64,000 nucleotides of DNA from JBEKTW01 sp049515655 (GCA_049515655.1 JBEKTW010000022.1:1-64000); one strand, 5' to 3'. Shown: positions 53,299 to 62,563, counted from the stretch's first letter. Numbers and translations are program-made. The notes: generated by a model from the letters alone, not told the origin.

Positions 53299-53331
53299 AT
53301 CTCTCCAATCTCAAAATGGTTGGCGCACTGG

Positions 53332-53420
53332 CGTATAACTCCCGCAATAACGCTATGCGTTATTACAACCGATCCCGTCGCCGGGTAGTAGTACGGCAAG
53401 CAGCTCCCGGCAGTTATGCC
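53332..53420. other. Short attC-like site C
   Basis: Begins CGTATAACTCCCGCAATAACGC and ends GGCAGTTATGCC; GTATAAC mirrors GTTATGC with one mismatch. Inside, AATAACGC and GCGTTATT form a perfect 8-bp hairpin with a TAT loop. It is the right-hand end of the array; no minus-strand gene lies directly to its right, so a cassette may have been lost. Confidence 0.4.
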
Positions 53421-53528
53421 ACGAAGGTACCACATTGGCGAGAGAATGTCAAATTTGATATTTAGGAAGAATTAAGTACTTTGAGCCAAAGCATCGGCAG
53501 TTTTTCTCACCAATTCAGGATTCTATCC

Positions 53529-54686
53529 ATGCTCAGCCGCCGTAGGTTTTTCACATCGCTGGCCGCAACCGGGGTCGGAAGTGCGCTTGTTCCCGGTTCG
53601 CTCCAAAAACTCCTGGCTCAGGTTTCAGGAAATGACAAACCGTCCACCAACATCAACGAAGCGATGAAACATCCGCGCATTCCGTCATCAATGCCCGGGA
53701 AATTCCCCGGGAAGGTTGTGCAGATTGTTCATGATCGCAGCGTCGTCGGAAAGAACATCGACCCCGAGATCGCGAGTGAAATGGTAAAGAAGGGGATGCT
53801 CACGCTGAGTGGCTCGGCCGATCTTCCGGACGCATGGCGCATGTTCGTGTTACCCACCGACCGTATCGGTCTCAAAGTCAACCCTGTCGCGGGTCCCCTG
53901 TTGTCGACGAGTCTGGAAATTACCCGTGCCGTCATTCATCAGCTTGAAGAAGCGGGAATCCCGAAAGAGAATATTCTCATCTGGGACAGGCGGGAATTCG
54001 AGCTCCATGAAGCAGGTTTCACGGCGGAAAACTTCCCCGGCATCAAGATACTCGGAACAGAACGGAAAGACGAGAAAGGCTCATTTTACGACAGCGACGG
54101 GAAACTGTATGGTGAGCGGATGATCGATCGCGACTGGTACTACATGGCGGATTGTGAGGAGAAGTATGACGCCGATACGCTTCCCTACATGATCAACGAA
54201 GGAAAGTATTCCTATTTTTCGTCTATCGTCACGCAGCAGGTCGACAAAATCATCAACATTCCCATCTTGAAAAATGCCGGTCCAACGGTGACCTTGTGTA
54301 TGAAGAATCTTGCGTTCGGCAGCATCTCAAATACTGGACGCCTCCACAAAAAGTTGTGGGCGGAGACCTGCGCTGAAGTCTGCGCGTTCCCGCCGCTGCG
54401 CGATAAAGTGGTCTTAAATATCGCAGACGGCCTCAGGGGCTGCTACAACGGAGGGCCGGAAGCAAAACCGGAGTTCATAACGGAATATAAAACCATCCTC
54501 GTCGGTACCGACCCTGTCGCAGTCGATAGGATAGGTTATGAAATCATATTGAAAAAGCGGATTGAAGAAAAAGTGCAGAAAGAGGATAATCCAAAAGGAA
54601 GAAAATTCATGGAGCTTGCCCAAGATCTGCAGCTCGGAACTGCAAAGCTCGACAAAATCGAACTCAACAAGATCTCGTTGAGCTGA
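53529..54686 (+). CDS. DUF362-family protein with Tat signal
   Basis: About 385 residues from the ATG at 53529. The twin-arginine signal SRRRFFTSLAATGVGSALVP argues for that start rather than the TTG at 53481. DUF362 features: DRIGLKVNPVAGPLLSTSLE, ITRAVIHQLEEAGIPKENIL, and NIPILKNAGPTVTLCMKNLAFG. DUF362 proteins are often linked to iron-sulphur centres; here no ferredoxin-type cysteine cluster is seen. It would be exported folded. It is four bases upstream of the DUF6599-like gene, so they are co-transcribed. Confidence 0.85.
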   Translation: MLSRRRFFTSLAATGVGSALVPGSLQKLLAQVSGNDKPSTNINEAMKHPRIPSSMPGKFPGKVVQIVHDRSVVGKNIDPEIASEMVKKGMLTLSGSADLPDAWRMFVLPTDRIGLKVNPVAGPLLSTSLEITRAVIHQLEEAGIPKENILIWDRREFELHEAGFTAENFPGIKILGTERKDEKGSFYDSDGKLYGERMIDRDWYYMADCEEKYDADTLPYMINEGKYSYFSSIVTQQVDKIINIPILKNAGPTVTLCMKNLAFGSISNTGRLHKKLWAETCAEVCAFPPLRDKVVLNIADGLRGCYNGGPEAKPEFITEYKTILVGTDPVAVDRIGYEIILKKRIEEKVQKEDNPKGRKFMELAQDLQLGTAKLDKIELNKISLS

Positions 54687-54690
54687 AACA

Positions 54691-55611
54691 GTGCACGACC
54701 GGAAAAGCAACCTGGACAACCTGCGCATTTTTTCCCTCGTTGTTGGATTGACTGTGACAACCGTGTCCCGGGCGTATTCCCAGGACACGATTCCGAAGCT
54801 CACTCTTTCGGATATTCCCGGCGGAACGATCAACCGCAGTGAATATTTTGACGGCAATTCTCTGTGGGGTTACATCGACGGGGGAGCCGACATCTACATG
54901 GAGTACGGCTTTTTCAAAATGCTTGTGCAGGAAATCCAATGGCAAGGATACCATTTCACTGTTAATGTTTATTGCATGAAAGATGCCGAGGCCGCGTTCG
55001 GCATCTTGTCAATTTCCCGCCACCGATGTCTCCCGGGTGATTCTTCCGCTCCCTGGAGCTGCGTAACACCGTATCAGATTCAAGTTGCGCACGGAACGCA
55101 TTATGTTTCCATCCTCAATGACCGTGGGACACCGGAAGAGCAGAACATTGCCAAACAAATCACACGGAAAATCCTCGACACGCTGCACGCAAAGGATTTC
55201 AACCCCCCGCGCGTTTTCAGCGTTCCCGTTTTTTCCCGTTTTGTGAACGAGATAAAATTTATGCGGGGAATATTAGGGATTCAGAACGGATATCCTGATT
55301 GGCAGTATTTGTTTGAGGATGTCAACAGTTTTTCGTTGTACATCCTCCCGATCGAGATAGAAGGGGGATTTCTCCGGACGGCACTTGTTGTATTTTCGGG
55401 GGAAAGTGACAAACAGAATTTCTACAAGAAACTAAAGGTCCGTCCACCTCAAGGAAAATCACCGGTCACGGTGACTGTAGCGGGTCTTACAAGATCCGTG
55501 AGAGAACTCACTCCAACAACGATTCTCTACACTGAGACAAATCTCGGTCCCGAAAGGATCAAACCTTATCTTGAAGAAATTGAATCGGTAGCGCAGACGT
55601 ACCCACACTGA
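54691..55611 (+). CDS. DUF6599-like exported protein
   Basis: 306 residues from a GTG start, with an N-terminal hydrophobic segment (IFSLVVGLTVTTVSRAYS). The segments YFDGNSLWGYIDGGADIYME and NVYCMKDAEAAFGILS are, as I recall, typical of DUF6599; no function is known. The following gene begins 32 bp downstream in the same direction. Confidence 0.7.
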   Translation: MHDRKSNLDNLRIFSLVVGLTVTTVSRAYSQDTIPKLTLSDIPGGTINRSEYFDGNSLWGYIDGGADIYMEYGFFKMLVQEIQWQGYHFTVNVYCMKDAEAAFGILSISRHRCLPGDSSAPWSCVTPYQIQVAHGTHYVSILNDRGTPEEQNIAKQITRKILDTLHAKDFNPPRVFSVPVFSRFVNEIKFMRGILGIQNGYPDWQYLFEDVNSFSLYILPIEIEGGFLRTALVVFSGESDKQNFYKKLKVRPPQGKSPVTVTVAGLTRSVRELTPTTILYTETNLGPERIKPYLEEIESVAQTYPH

Positions 55612-55643
55612 GTGCATCCTCAACATATCAACACAATGTTCCT

Positions 55644-56903
55644 ATGAATAGTCGAGAACGGCTTATCGCCGCCTTAAATCACAACCAGCCGGATCGGGTC
55701 CCCGTCGATTTCGGCAGCACGGCAGTTACAGGAATACATGTCGCAGCAGTAGCTCGTGTGCGTGAAACCGTAGCGCGTGATAAGGATTATCGAGTGAAAG
55801 TTGTTGAGCCATATCAAATGCTTGGCGAGATCGATGAAGTGCTGCGTAAAGCGCTGGCTGTCGATGTTGTAGGACTGATGGCCCGAAAAACAATGTTTGG
55901 TTTCGAGAATAAGGGATGGAAACCTTTTACGTTGTTTGACGGCACGGAGACAATGGTGCCGGAAAAATTCAACGTCCAGAAAGACGACAACGGCGATTTT
56001 TTGATCTACCCGGAAGGTGACATGATGGCACCGCCGAGCGGACGCATGCCGAAAGGAGGATATTTTTTTGATACGATTGTGCGCCAGCCGCCAATCGACG
56101 AGGACAAACTGAATCCCGGGGATAATTTCGAAGAATTCAGTCTCTTGACGGATGATGACATACAATGGTACCGACAGCGTATCGCGGAACTTGATGAGAA
56201 AACGGATTGTGGAATCATGCTCACAATGCCGGGCACGGCGTTTGGGGACATTGCGCTGGTTCCCGCTCCCTGGGTGAAATATCCGAAAGGCATACGTGAT
56301 ATCGAAGAATGGTATATCTCGACGGTTGCGCGGCGGGATTATGTGTACGCCGTTTTTGAACATCAATGTGAAATTGCCTTGCAGAATATCCAAACGCTCA
56401 TTCGGGAATTGGGCAACCGGGTTCATGCAGTGTTTCTCACAGGGACGGATTTTGGGACACAATCCGGCTCGTTCATCTCAACGTCGGCATACCGGGATCT
56501 TTTCAAACCATTTCATCAAAAAGTAAACCGGCTGATTCATGAAAAGAGCCGATGGAAAACATTCATCCATTCATGCGGGTCGGTGATCGACCTGATTCCC
56601 GAATTCGTTGATGCCGGGTTTGATATCCTGAATCCGGTACAATGCTCGGCTGCGGGGATGGATCCGCGCAGGCTCAAGCGTGAGTTCGGGAAAGAGCTCG
56701 TGTTCTGGGGCGGCGGGGTCAATACGCAAAGAACGCTGCCGTTTGGAACGCCGGAAGAGGTGTATCGCGAGGTGCGGGAACGGATTGAGATTTTTGGAGA
56801 CGGCGGCGGTTTTGTTTTCAATGCCATACATAATATCCAGGGCAATGCGCCGCTTGAGAACATTATGGCGATGTTCAGAGCAATTCACGACAGCGCAAAG
56901 TGA
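55644..56903 (+). CDS. URO-D-family protein, putative methyltransferase (second copy)
   Basis: 419 residues: MNSRERLIAALNHNQPDRVPVDFG start, FLTGTDFGTQSGSFIST, FIHSCGSVIDLIPEFVDAGF, and FWGGGVNTQRTLPFGTPEEV. Like the protein at 27150 it belongs to the branch of URO-D fold enzymes that resembles corrinoid-dependent methyltransferases, not HemE. The putative zinc ligands are in HSCGS. It lies between an unknown exported protein and a sugar porter. The corrinoid partner could be the protein at 62564. Confidence 0.82.
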   Translation: MNSRERLIAALNHNQPDRVPVDFGSTAVTGIHVAAVARVRETVARDKDYRVKVVEPYQMLGEIDEVLRKALAVDVVGLMARKTMFGFENKGWKPFTLFDGTETMVPEKFNVQKDDNGDFLIYPEGDMMAPPSGRMPKGGYFFDTIVRQPPIDEDKLNPGDNFEEFSLLTDDDIQWYRQRIAELDEKTDCGIMLTMPGTAFGDIALVPAPWVKYPKGIRDIEEWYISTVARRDYVYAVFEHQCEIALQNIQTLIRELGNRVHAVFLTGTDFGTQSGSFISTSAYRDLFKPFHQKVNRLIHEKSRWKTFIHSCGSVIDLIPEFVDAGFDILNPVQCSAAGMDPRRLKREFGKELVFWGGGVNTQRTLPFGTPEEVYREVRERIEIFGDGGGFVFNAIHNIQGNAPLENIMAMFRAIHDSAK

Positions 56904-56943
56904 GTCCCATCGGATAATTTTCGGATCAGGTTGTGAGGGCGTC

Positions 56944-58332
56944 ATGAAGAACGGGAATGCGCATAGCACCGAAAGCGGCGCCGCGTACGTTTTGCTTGTC
57001 ACATTTGCCGCTGCACTGGGGGGCTTGTTGTTCGGTTACGATACGGCTGTGATTGCCGGAGCAATCGGTTTCTTGCAGGCACATTTCAGCCTCGACGCGA
57101 CGATGAAGGGTTGGGCCGCTGCGTGCGCACTGCTGGGTTGTATTCTCGGTGTTTCGTTTGCCGGATCCTTCAGCGATCGGCTGGGGCGCAGGAAAACACT
57201 CGTACTGGCCGGAATCCTGTTTCTGCTCTCTGCCGTTGGAACTGCCCTGGCTGATGGGTTTTCCGTGTTCGTCTTGTTCCGCGTCCTCGGAGGCGTTGGC
57301 ATAGGCATTGCATCGATGGCCTCGCCGATGTACATCGCAGAAATTACCCCGGCCCGCATCCGCGGCCGCATGGTGTCCGTCAACCAGTTTGCAATTGTCT
57401 CCGGCATGCTGATCATCTACTTTGTCAATTACTTTATCGCACTGCGGGGAGATGAGGCCTGGGATGTCGCAACAGGCTGGCGCTGGATGTTCGCCTCAGG
57501 CGTAGTCCCTTCAGCAATTTTTCTCCTGTCACTTCTTTTCGTCCCTGAAAGTCCTCGCTGGCTTGTCGAAAGAAGACAGGTGGAGAAAGCCCGTCGTATT
57601 TTGACCAGGGTTGGAGGCGGTGCATTTGCAGAAAGAGAACTTACTGCAATCGAAGAAAGTCTCGCCCAGGAGCAAGCCTCGCTTTCACAACTTTTTGAAC
57701 CCGGCTTGCGGCGCACGCTCGTCATAGGGGTCACGTTGGCGATACTTCAGCAGGTTACGGGGATCAACGTCTTCTTGTACTATGCGCCTGAAATTTTCAA
57801 GAAACTCGGTTCGGATGTTGATGCCGCGTTGATGCAAACGATTGTCGTGGGTGCGGTCAATTTATCATTTACAGTCATTGCCATCTGGACAGTCGATCGC
57901 CTCGGACGCAGGCCATTGATGATAATCGGCTCATTGGGAATGTGCTTTTCCCTCCTCGCCATGGGGCTTGTTGCGCAGTTGCAGGCAATCTCGTTCTGGG
58001 CACTGGTTTTCATTTTGACTTATACCGCGTGTTTCGCTCTTTCGGTCGGTCCGGTAACATGGGTTCTACTCTCGGAAATTTTCCCGACAAAGATTCGCGG
58101 ACGGGCACTGTCGGTTGCAACCTTCTGTTTATGGTCCGCCAATTTTGTTGTGTCGCAAAGCTTCCCGATGATGGATGAAAATCAATGGCTCGTAACCCGA
58201 TTCAACCATGGCTTCCCGTTCTATGTTTATGGATTCTTTTGTTTGGTCTTGATGGGATTGATATGGCGCGTCGTCCCCGAGACGAAAGGTCGCTCCCTGG
58301 AAGAAATCGAAGTATCCTGGAGAAAACCATAA
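56944..58332 (+). CDS. MFS sugar porter
   Basis: 462 residues from the ATG at 56944 (GAGGG ribosome site); the open frame reaches back into the URO-D gene but those codons are not membrane-like. Sugar-porter motifs: GLLFGYDTAVIAGAIGF, DRLGRRKTLVLAG, PESPRWLVERR, QQVTGINVFLYYAPEIF, DRLGRRPLMIIGS and PETKGRSLEEIE. Twelve helices are expected. It most likely imports a hexose or pentose by proton symport (XylE/GLUT-like). Confidence 0.93.
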   Translation: MKNGNAHSTESGAAYVLLVTFAAALGGLLFGYDTAVIAGAIGFLQAHFSLDATMKGWAAACALLGCILGVSFAGSFSDRLGRRKTLVLAGILFLLSAVGTALADGFSVFVLFRVLGGVGIGIASMASPMYIAEITPARIRGRMVSVNQFAIVSGMLIIYFVNYFIALRGDEAWDVATGWRWMFASGVVPSAIFLLSLLFVPESPRWLVERRQVEKARRILTRVGGGAFAERELTAIEESLAQEQASLSQLFEPGLRRTLVIGVTLAILQQVTGINVFLYYAPEIFKKLGSDVDAALMQTIVVGAVNLSFTVIAIWTVDRLGRRPLMIIGSLGMCFSLLAMGLVAQLQAISFWALVFILTYTACFALSVGPVTWVLLSEIFPTKIRGRALSVATFCLWSANFVVSQSFPMMDENQWLVTRFNHGFPFYVYGFFCLVLMGLIWRVVPETKGRSLEEIEVSWRKP

Positions 58333-58429
58333 TACAAACACTGCACACGAAGAGGTACCTGTGAGGCGGGCGATGATCAGTCTTCTGCTGCCCTTGTGTT
58401 TTTCTGATTCAAATGAGGAAGCATTACAC

Positions 58430-58463
58430 AACATAACCCACGACTTAAGTCGTGGGTTATGTT
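58430..58463. terminator. 34-bp perfect palindrome between convergent genes
   Basis: The sequence from AACATAACCCACGACTT to its exact complement is centred at 58446/58447 with no loop. It lies between the convergent sugar porter and GH28 genes and could terminate both. It may also be a dispersed palindrome of the kind associated with IS200/IS605 or REP transposases. Confidence 0.6.
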
Positions 58464-58515
58464 TCGCCGGGACGTGCGGTCAACTTGAGCAAAGTGAAGA
58501 CGATGCGAGGTTCCG

Positions 58516-60165
58516 TTATTTGGTTTGATAAATATTGTTCATCTCCCGGATCTCGTTGCTGTTGAATTCAGTACTGCTGGAAAACGGGATTCTTGCATGA
58601 CGGAAATCATTTCCATAGAGTACGATATCCTTCGTCTCGCTTCCGGCAAAATGGAAAAAGGCACTTGTTCCTTCGATGGCTTTGCAGTTGCGGATCGTCG
58701 CGTCCTGGATTTGATTCATCACAACGGCCGGTATTGAACTTCCGGCCCGGGCTTGCCTGCCGCTGAAACCGTCGAGCGTCAATCCTTTAACCTCTTCCAG
58801 ATATAAAGCACTTTCCCACCGGGGAGATTCCGGTTTTTCCCATATGACTTCAACATCCTTCAGCCGGAGATTCTTCACCTGTTTGAATTCCAAGCAATGA
58901 ACGGCTTTATCGTACGGAGCCCGGGGATCGGATGAAATGAATAATTTGAAATTATCGATGGAAATGTTTTCAAGCCAGCTGTCGGGATGACCGTTACAAA
59001 TACTTGAACCTTTTCCGTGAGCAATGACATTTCTAATCATGATATTTCGGATTGAACCGGCAGGTGCGTCTGTCCCGGGCTTGATGCTTTTGTGGACTTC
59101 GCTTCTTCTCTTGATATTGAAATGCAATGGATCGCCGTCGCCCCACCAGAACCAGTCATGCCGTCTGCATTCGATGGTCAGGTTCGAGAGAATGACATCG
59201 CTGACGTAACCTCCGTCAAAATCCATAAACGCGATACCCCGGTTCGAGCCGGTGATGACACAATTATCGATTGTCACATTCCTGACGCAATTCATATTGC
59301 CGTCACAGAATTTTATTGCACTTGAAGCGGATGTCAGCCGGCAGTTGGTCACGGTGATATTTTCACACGGAAGTGCCGGTCCGTACCAGTTCATCGAATA
59401 AAAAACGAGTGCGTCGTCGCCGGTTTCAATCGTGCAATTGGAAATCCGCAGGTCTTTGCAACCATCGGGATCAATTCCATCGGCCCAGACACCCTCGGGC
59501 ACACTCGTATGGATGTATACGCCGTCGATGACCATTCGCTCGCATGCGTAGGGATGAATGGTCCACGACGGTGAGTTGACAAGCGACACGCCGGATATCC
59601 GAACGTCTTTACATCGAAGCAGGAGAATAAGCTTGCCAAACTGGTTTTTCTTTGGAAACGAACGCATGATCGACTTGCCTAATGCCTGCATAGCCTCCTT
59701 ATTCGGACGAATGAAATCATCTTCGATGTCGTCCGGCCGCCATTCGTACTCACCCTGTCCGTCGATTGTGCCCCGTCCTTCGATCGTGATGTTCTCCAGG
59801 TTCTCTCCATAGATCAGCGCCTGTTTCGATGCGTCCTTTTCGAATGCGCTTGAGTCTTTGACCGAATAAATACTTGCACCCGCATCCAGGAACAATCGTA
59901 TATTGCTCCGCAGGCGAATTGTGCCCGTAGAATACTCTCCGGCCGGGAAATAGACCGTTCCGCCGCCCGATTCAGCGCACACGTCGACCGCTTTTTGAAT
60001 CGACGTCTGAGCATTTTGCGCTTTCGTGCCTGACGCGCCAAAGCTTTTCACGTTGAACACTTGCCTCTCTGAATTCTGTCCCGACGCACTGACCGGCAAC
60101 AAATGCGTGAGAAAGAAACAAGCCACTGGAAGGACGCATCTAAACCTGAATGATGGAATTTGCAT
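58516..60165 (-). CDS. GH28-family polygalacturonase-like enzyme
   Basis: 549 residues with a signal peptide (VLPVACFFLTHLLPVSASG). A right-handed beta-helix begins with FNVKSFGASGTKAQNAQTSI and GGGTVYFPAGEYSTGTI. GH28 catalytic region: WADGIDPDGCKDLRISNCTI and ETGDDALVF supply the acidic residues, with the Asn-Thr-Asp-Gly motif altered. Substrate is likely pectic galacturonan or a rhamnogalacturonan, in agreement with the GH106-like and GH88-like genes. It is transcribed towards the sugar porter. Confidence 0.88.
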   Translation of the reverse strand: MQIPSFRFRCVLPVACFFLTHLLPVSASGQNSERQVFNVKSFGASGTKAQNAQTSIQKAVDVCAESGGGTVYFPAGEYSTGTIRLRSNIRLFLDAGASIYSVKDSSAFEKDASKQALIYGENLENITIEGRGTIDGQGEYEWRPDDIEDDFIRPNKEAMQALGKSIMRSFPKKNQFGKLILLLRCKDVRISGVSLVNSPSWTIHPYACERMVIDGVYIHTSVPEGVWADGIDPDGCKDLRISNCTIETGDDALVFYSMNWYGPALPCENITVTNCRLTSASSAIKFCDGNMNCVRNVTIDNCVITGSNRGIAFMDFDGGYVSDVILSNLTIECRRHDWFWWGDGDPLHFNIKRRSEVHKSIKPGTDAPAGSIRNIMIRNVIAHGKGSSICNGHPDSWLENISIDNFKLFISSDPRAPYDKAVHCLEFKQVKNLRLKDVEVIWEKPESPRWESALYLEEVKGLTLDGFSGRQARAGSSIPAVVMNQIQDATIRNCKAIEGTSAFFHFAGSETKDIVLYGNDFRHARIPFSSSTEFNSNEIREMNNIYQTK

Positions 60166-60180
60166 AGTGAGTTCCTTTCA

Positions 60181-60268
60181 ACATCGAGCATCCCTAACGT
60201 CGTTGTTTTGCTTGTTCCGCGCAGGCAAAGTTCAAAATCATTAGCGTTTTGTGGGCAAATAGTTAATC
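60181..60268. other. attC-like site D
   Basis: Left part CATCCCTAACGTCGTTGTTTTGCTTGTTCC resembles the right half of sites A and B. The right part TTAGCGTTTTGTGGGCAAATAGTTAAT is the reverse complement of a left half. It lies at the 3' side of the DUF5131 gene, as expected for a cassette, but the halves are inverted relative to A and B. Confidence 0.45.
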
Positions 60269-60303
60269 GACTGCTATATGAAAATTCCGCCTGAAATTTC
60301 TAT

Positions 60304-61092
60304 TCATGCGAATGAAGAATGCAAGATAACCGGCATGTTGTCCCAAGTCCTACCGGAGAGTATGCGCCCGGCCTTTTTCTTCCCCACTCGGTTGCCTTCA
60401 GGATCAAAGGTCCCCCATTGCTTAAAGAAAAATGGGACTTCGTATTTGGCGCATTGCGACTGAATTGCTATTGCCCAACTCGGATCCATTGGTCTGGCTC
60501 GAGGACCGCTTTCACCTCCGACGATGACCCAATGAATGCCCTCGAGGAGCTTTGCAGCGAGTGTCACAGGTGCTATTAAAGGCTCAATAGAAAGGAATCT
60601 TACCCGCGCAGGCGTTTTTTGAAGATCCGGAATGCGTTTCGTGAATGTCTGGTTTTCGACGGAAACTCCTAGCCAAATGTGCTTTGGCAAGATTGGTTTT
60701 GATGTTGATTCGTTAGGGAACCGATACCTAGCTCTGGTCCACTTCAACATTCGTTCTGACCTCTTGGTAAGTAATTGGAATATGTGTTGATCGGCACGAA
60801 TCATGGTGTCGAAGACTCTTTGTATGAAATCGTCGGGTACTTTTTCATGGAACAAATCTGACATAGAATTCACGAACACACGCCGTGGCTCTTTCCATTT
60901 GAGGGGGAGGTCAAGGCGGTCTAACCAAAGTCGCAGATCAAAGCCTTGCTCATAAGGGTGCCCAGGGACACCACGGAACCTTTCTGCAAATGTTTTTGCA
61001 TAGCAATTCTTGCAGCCGGGACTGATTATGTCGCACCCGGTTACAGGATTCCAAGTGGAATCGGTCCATTCAATATGGGATTTAATGGCCAT
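60304..61092 (-). CDS. DUF5131 / phage Gp37-Gp68-like three-Cys-motif protein
   Basis: 262 residues. The start IEWTDSTWNPVTGC and CKNCYAKTFAERF give C20, C27 and C30 (C-x6-C-x2-C), the three-Cys motif related to radical SAM proteins. RRVFVNSMSDLFHEKVP, FQLLTKRSERM, and IWLGVSVENQ are further family segments, and IVGGESGPRARPM ends the core. It is located 16 bp behind TcmP in one operon. Exact chemistry is unknown; a nucleic-acid or phage-related role is commonly suspected. Confidence 0.88.
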   Translation of the reverse strand: MAIKSHIEWTDSTWNPVTGCDIISPGCKNCYAKTFAERFRGVPGHPYEQGFDLRLWLDRLDLPLKWKEPRRVFVNSMSDLFHEKVPDDFIQRVFDTMIRADQHIFQLLTKRSERMLKWTRARYRFPNESTSKPILPKHIWLGVSVENQTFTKRIPDLQKTPARVRFLSIEPLIAPVTLAAKLLEGIHWVIVGGESGPRARPMDPSWAIAIQSQCAKYEVPFFFKQWGTFDPEGNRVGKKKAGRILSGRTWDNMPVILHSSFA

Positions 61093-61108
61093 TGCCGATT
61101 TGAGCTCC

Positions 61109-62200
61109 TTAGTCGGTAAACGTGATTATTGCTTCATCGGGAAACGAATTTTTCTTTCTTTTCTTGCCGTCGCTTTTCTGGCTTTCAACACGGATTGCTC
61201 CGACTCGCTCGCCATAGCGGAGACTGGATCTCAGGTGTTTGTCAATGTATGCGGTCTCATCTTGAACGAACGTGCGAATTCGTGAGACCTCTGTTCTCTG
61301 TCCAGCAAACGATTTCCTCAATGTGCCGAACAGCGCTCTGTCGTGCTCCGTCCGGAATAGCACCTCTTGGGCTGGGTTGGTTGCGTCGGAGAATGAGAAA
61401 TCTCTTTCAGAATCTATCTGCCACATGGCCTCCTTCATCTTAAGGTGACCGAGCGGGTGCTTTGTGACAAATTGCAGGTAGTAGATAACCTTGTCATTTC
61501 GATCGCGCATTTCGAAGCTCCGAACAAACCGGGCGAGTTTCTGCAACTGAGATTGGTAGAGTTGAGTGAGTTTTTTAACTCCATCACCGGATCCTGACAC
61601 CACATTGAAAACCTCATCGGTACCAAATAAGTCTCTGATATGTGCTCTTATCTCGTCGTTCGGGGTAGTCAGAAACCTGTTAATTGGGTCAACCATCAAA
61701 GTGATGAACGCCTCGCTGCGCTCATGTCGAAGGAGCCGCTCAAGTAGGTTGAATGGAAGTCCCGAGAAGCCAAAAGGATCTACGAATGCAAATGTAGGTG
61801 CCAGACCTTTTCCTTCTTTTTCGAGATCATCGAGTATTTTGGTTACCGTCGGTTCAAATTGACTGGATTCAACTTCTACTCTGAAGTTACCAGGAACGTC
61901 GAGCTTTGCTACTTCTTGCCTAAGGTTCTCTGCTCTATCGGCGCGCTCCTCAATGAACAGAAATACAGCTTCTCCATCGATTGGTCTGAAATGTTCGCTT
62001 GCTGCCTTTAAAGCGATGATCGGAGAGCCGGGTTCACCTCCTCTGTATATTCCTGGCCCGGAAAATCCATCCAAGAACACTAACCGTCTGTTGTAACGAT
62101 TTAATATCGGAAACCACGCATTAAGGTAGTTTCTTAGGATCTTGTGCTTGGTTGTTGTGTGCGGCTCAATTTGCCATGTCGTTTCGTGTGGAGTTGTCAT
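61109..62200 (-). CDS. tcmP: Three-Cys-motif partner protein TcmP
   Basis: 363 residues with the TcmP signature: LVFLDGFSGPG (residues 40-50), GGEPGSPIIALKA, VFLFIEERADRAENL, and FAFVDPFGFSGLP with D141. The first motif and DPFG recall methyltransferase-type Rossmann folds. The family is nearly always next to a three-Cys-motif (DUF5131) gene, as here. It starts after a canonical promoter (62225-62253) and a short leader with AAGG. The operon is isolated from the catabolic genes on both sides. Confidence 0.88.
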   Translation of the reverse strand: MTTPHETTWQIEPHTTTKHKILRNYLNAWFPILNRYNRRLVFLDGFSGPGIYRGGEPGSPIIALKAASEHFRPIDGEAVFLFIEERADRAENLRQEVAKLDVPGNFRVEVESSQFEPTVTKILDDLEKEGKGLAPTFAFVDPFGFSGLPFNLLERLLRHERSEAFITLMVDPINRFLTTPNDEIRAHIRDLFGTDEVFNVVSGSGDGVKKLTQLYQSQLQKLARFVRSFEMRDRNDKVIYYLQFVTKHPLGHLKMKEAMWQIDSERDFSFSDATNPAQEVLFRTEHDRALFGTLRKSFAGQRTEVSRIRTFVQDETAYIDKHLRSSLRYGERVGAIRVESQKSDGKKRKKNSFPDEAIITFTD

Positions 62201-62224
62201 CTGGCGACCTTATGAATGATTTTG

Positions 62225-62253
62225 AAGATACGACATTTTTGTCGCATTGTCAA
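62225..62253 (-). promoter_or_regulatory. Near-consensus sigma-70 promoter with palindromic spacer for tcmP
   Basis: On the minus strand TTGACA (62248-62253), a 17-bp spacer and TATCTT (62225-62230). The spacer contains the perfect palindrome CGACA-TTTT-TGTCG (62231-62244), a likely operator overlapping polymerase contacts. The expected start site is near 62218, giving a leader of about 18 nt. Confidence 0.6.
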
Positions 62254-62563
62254 GTGTACTGATTTCTCTGGCTATGCCGCAAAACGTTCTATGAAATGAA
62301 ACTTTGCTCGCCCATAACACCTAAACTCTGGCCTTATGTGCCTTTCTCACATCACCCGCTATTTCAACAAAGTAGATAAGCCGGGTGATTTTTACAAATA
62401 TCGGCAGTGGCTGGTTTCCCAAATGAGCCCAAAGCTCAGGCACAGGAATCGTGACTTGTACGCTGCGGTTGCATTGATCTTGATAATGAAGCCCTAATTT
62501 GCGATATTTGACCCGGCCACAATGCCGGTTGGTTGTTGGGCTAACCATGAAAGGGAATAACAA
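62254..62563. other. Intergenic stretch between the TcmP operon and the corrinoid gene
   Basis: No gene is supported. A consensus R'-like GTTGGGC lies at 62535-62541, preceded by AGCCCTAATTTGCG and an inner CCGG...CCGG hairpin; this may be a trace of another cassette site. AAAGGGA supplies the ribosome site for the next gene's GTG start. Confidence 0.4.
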
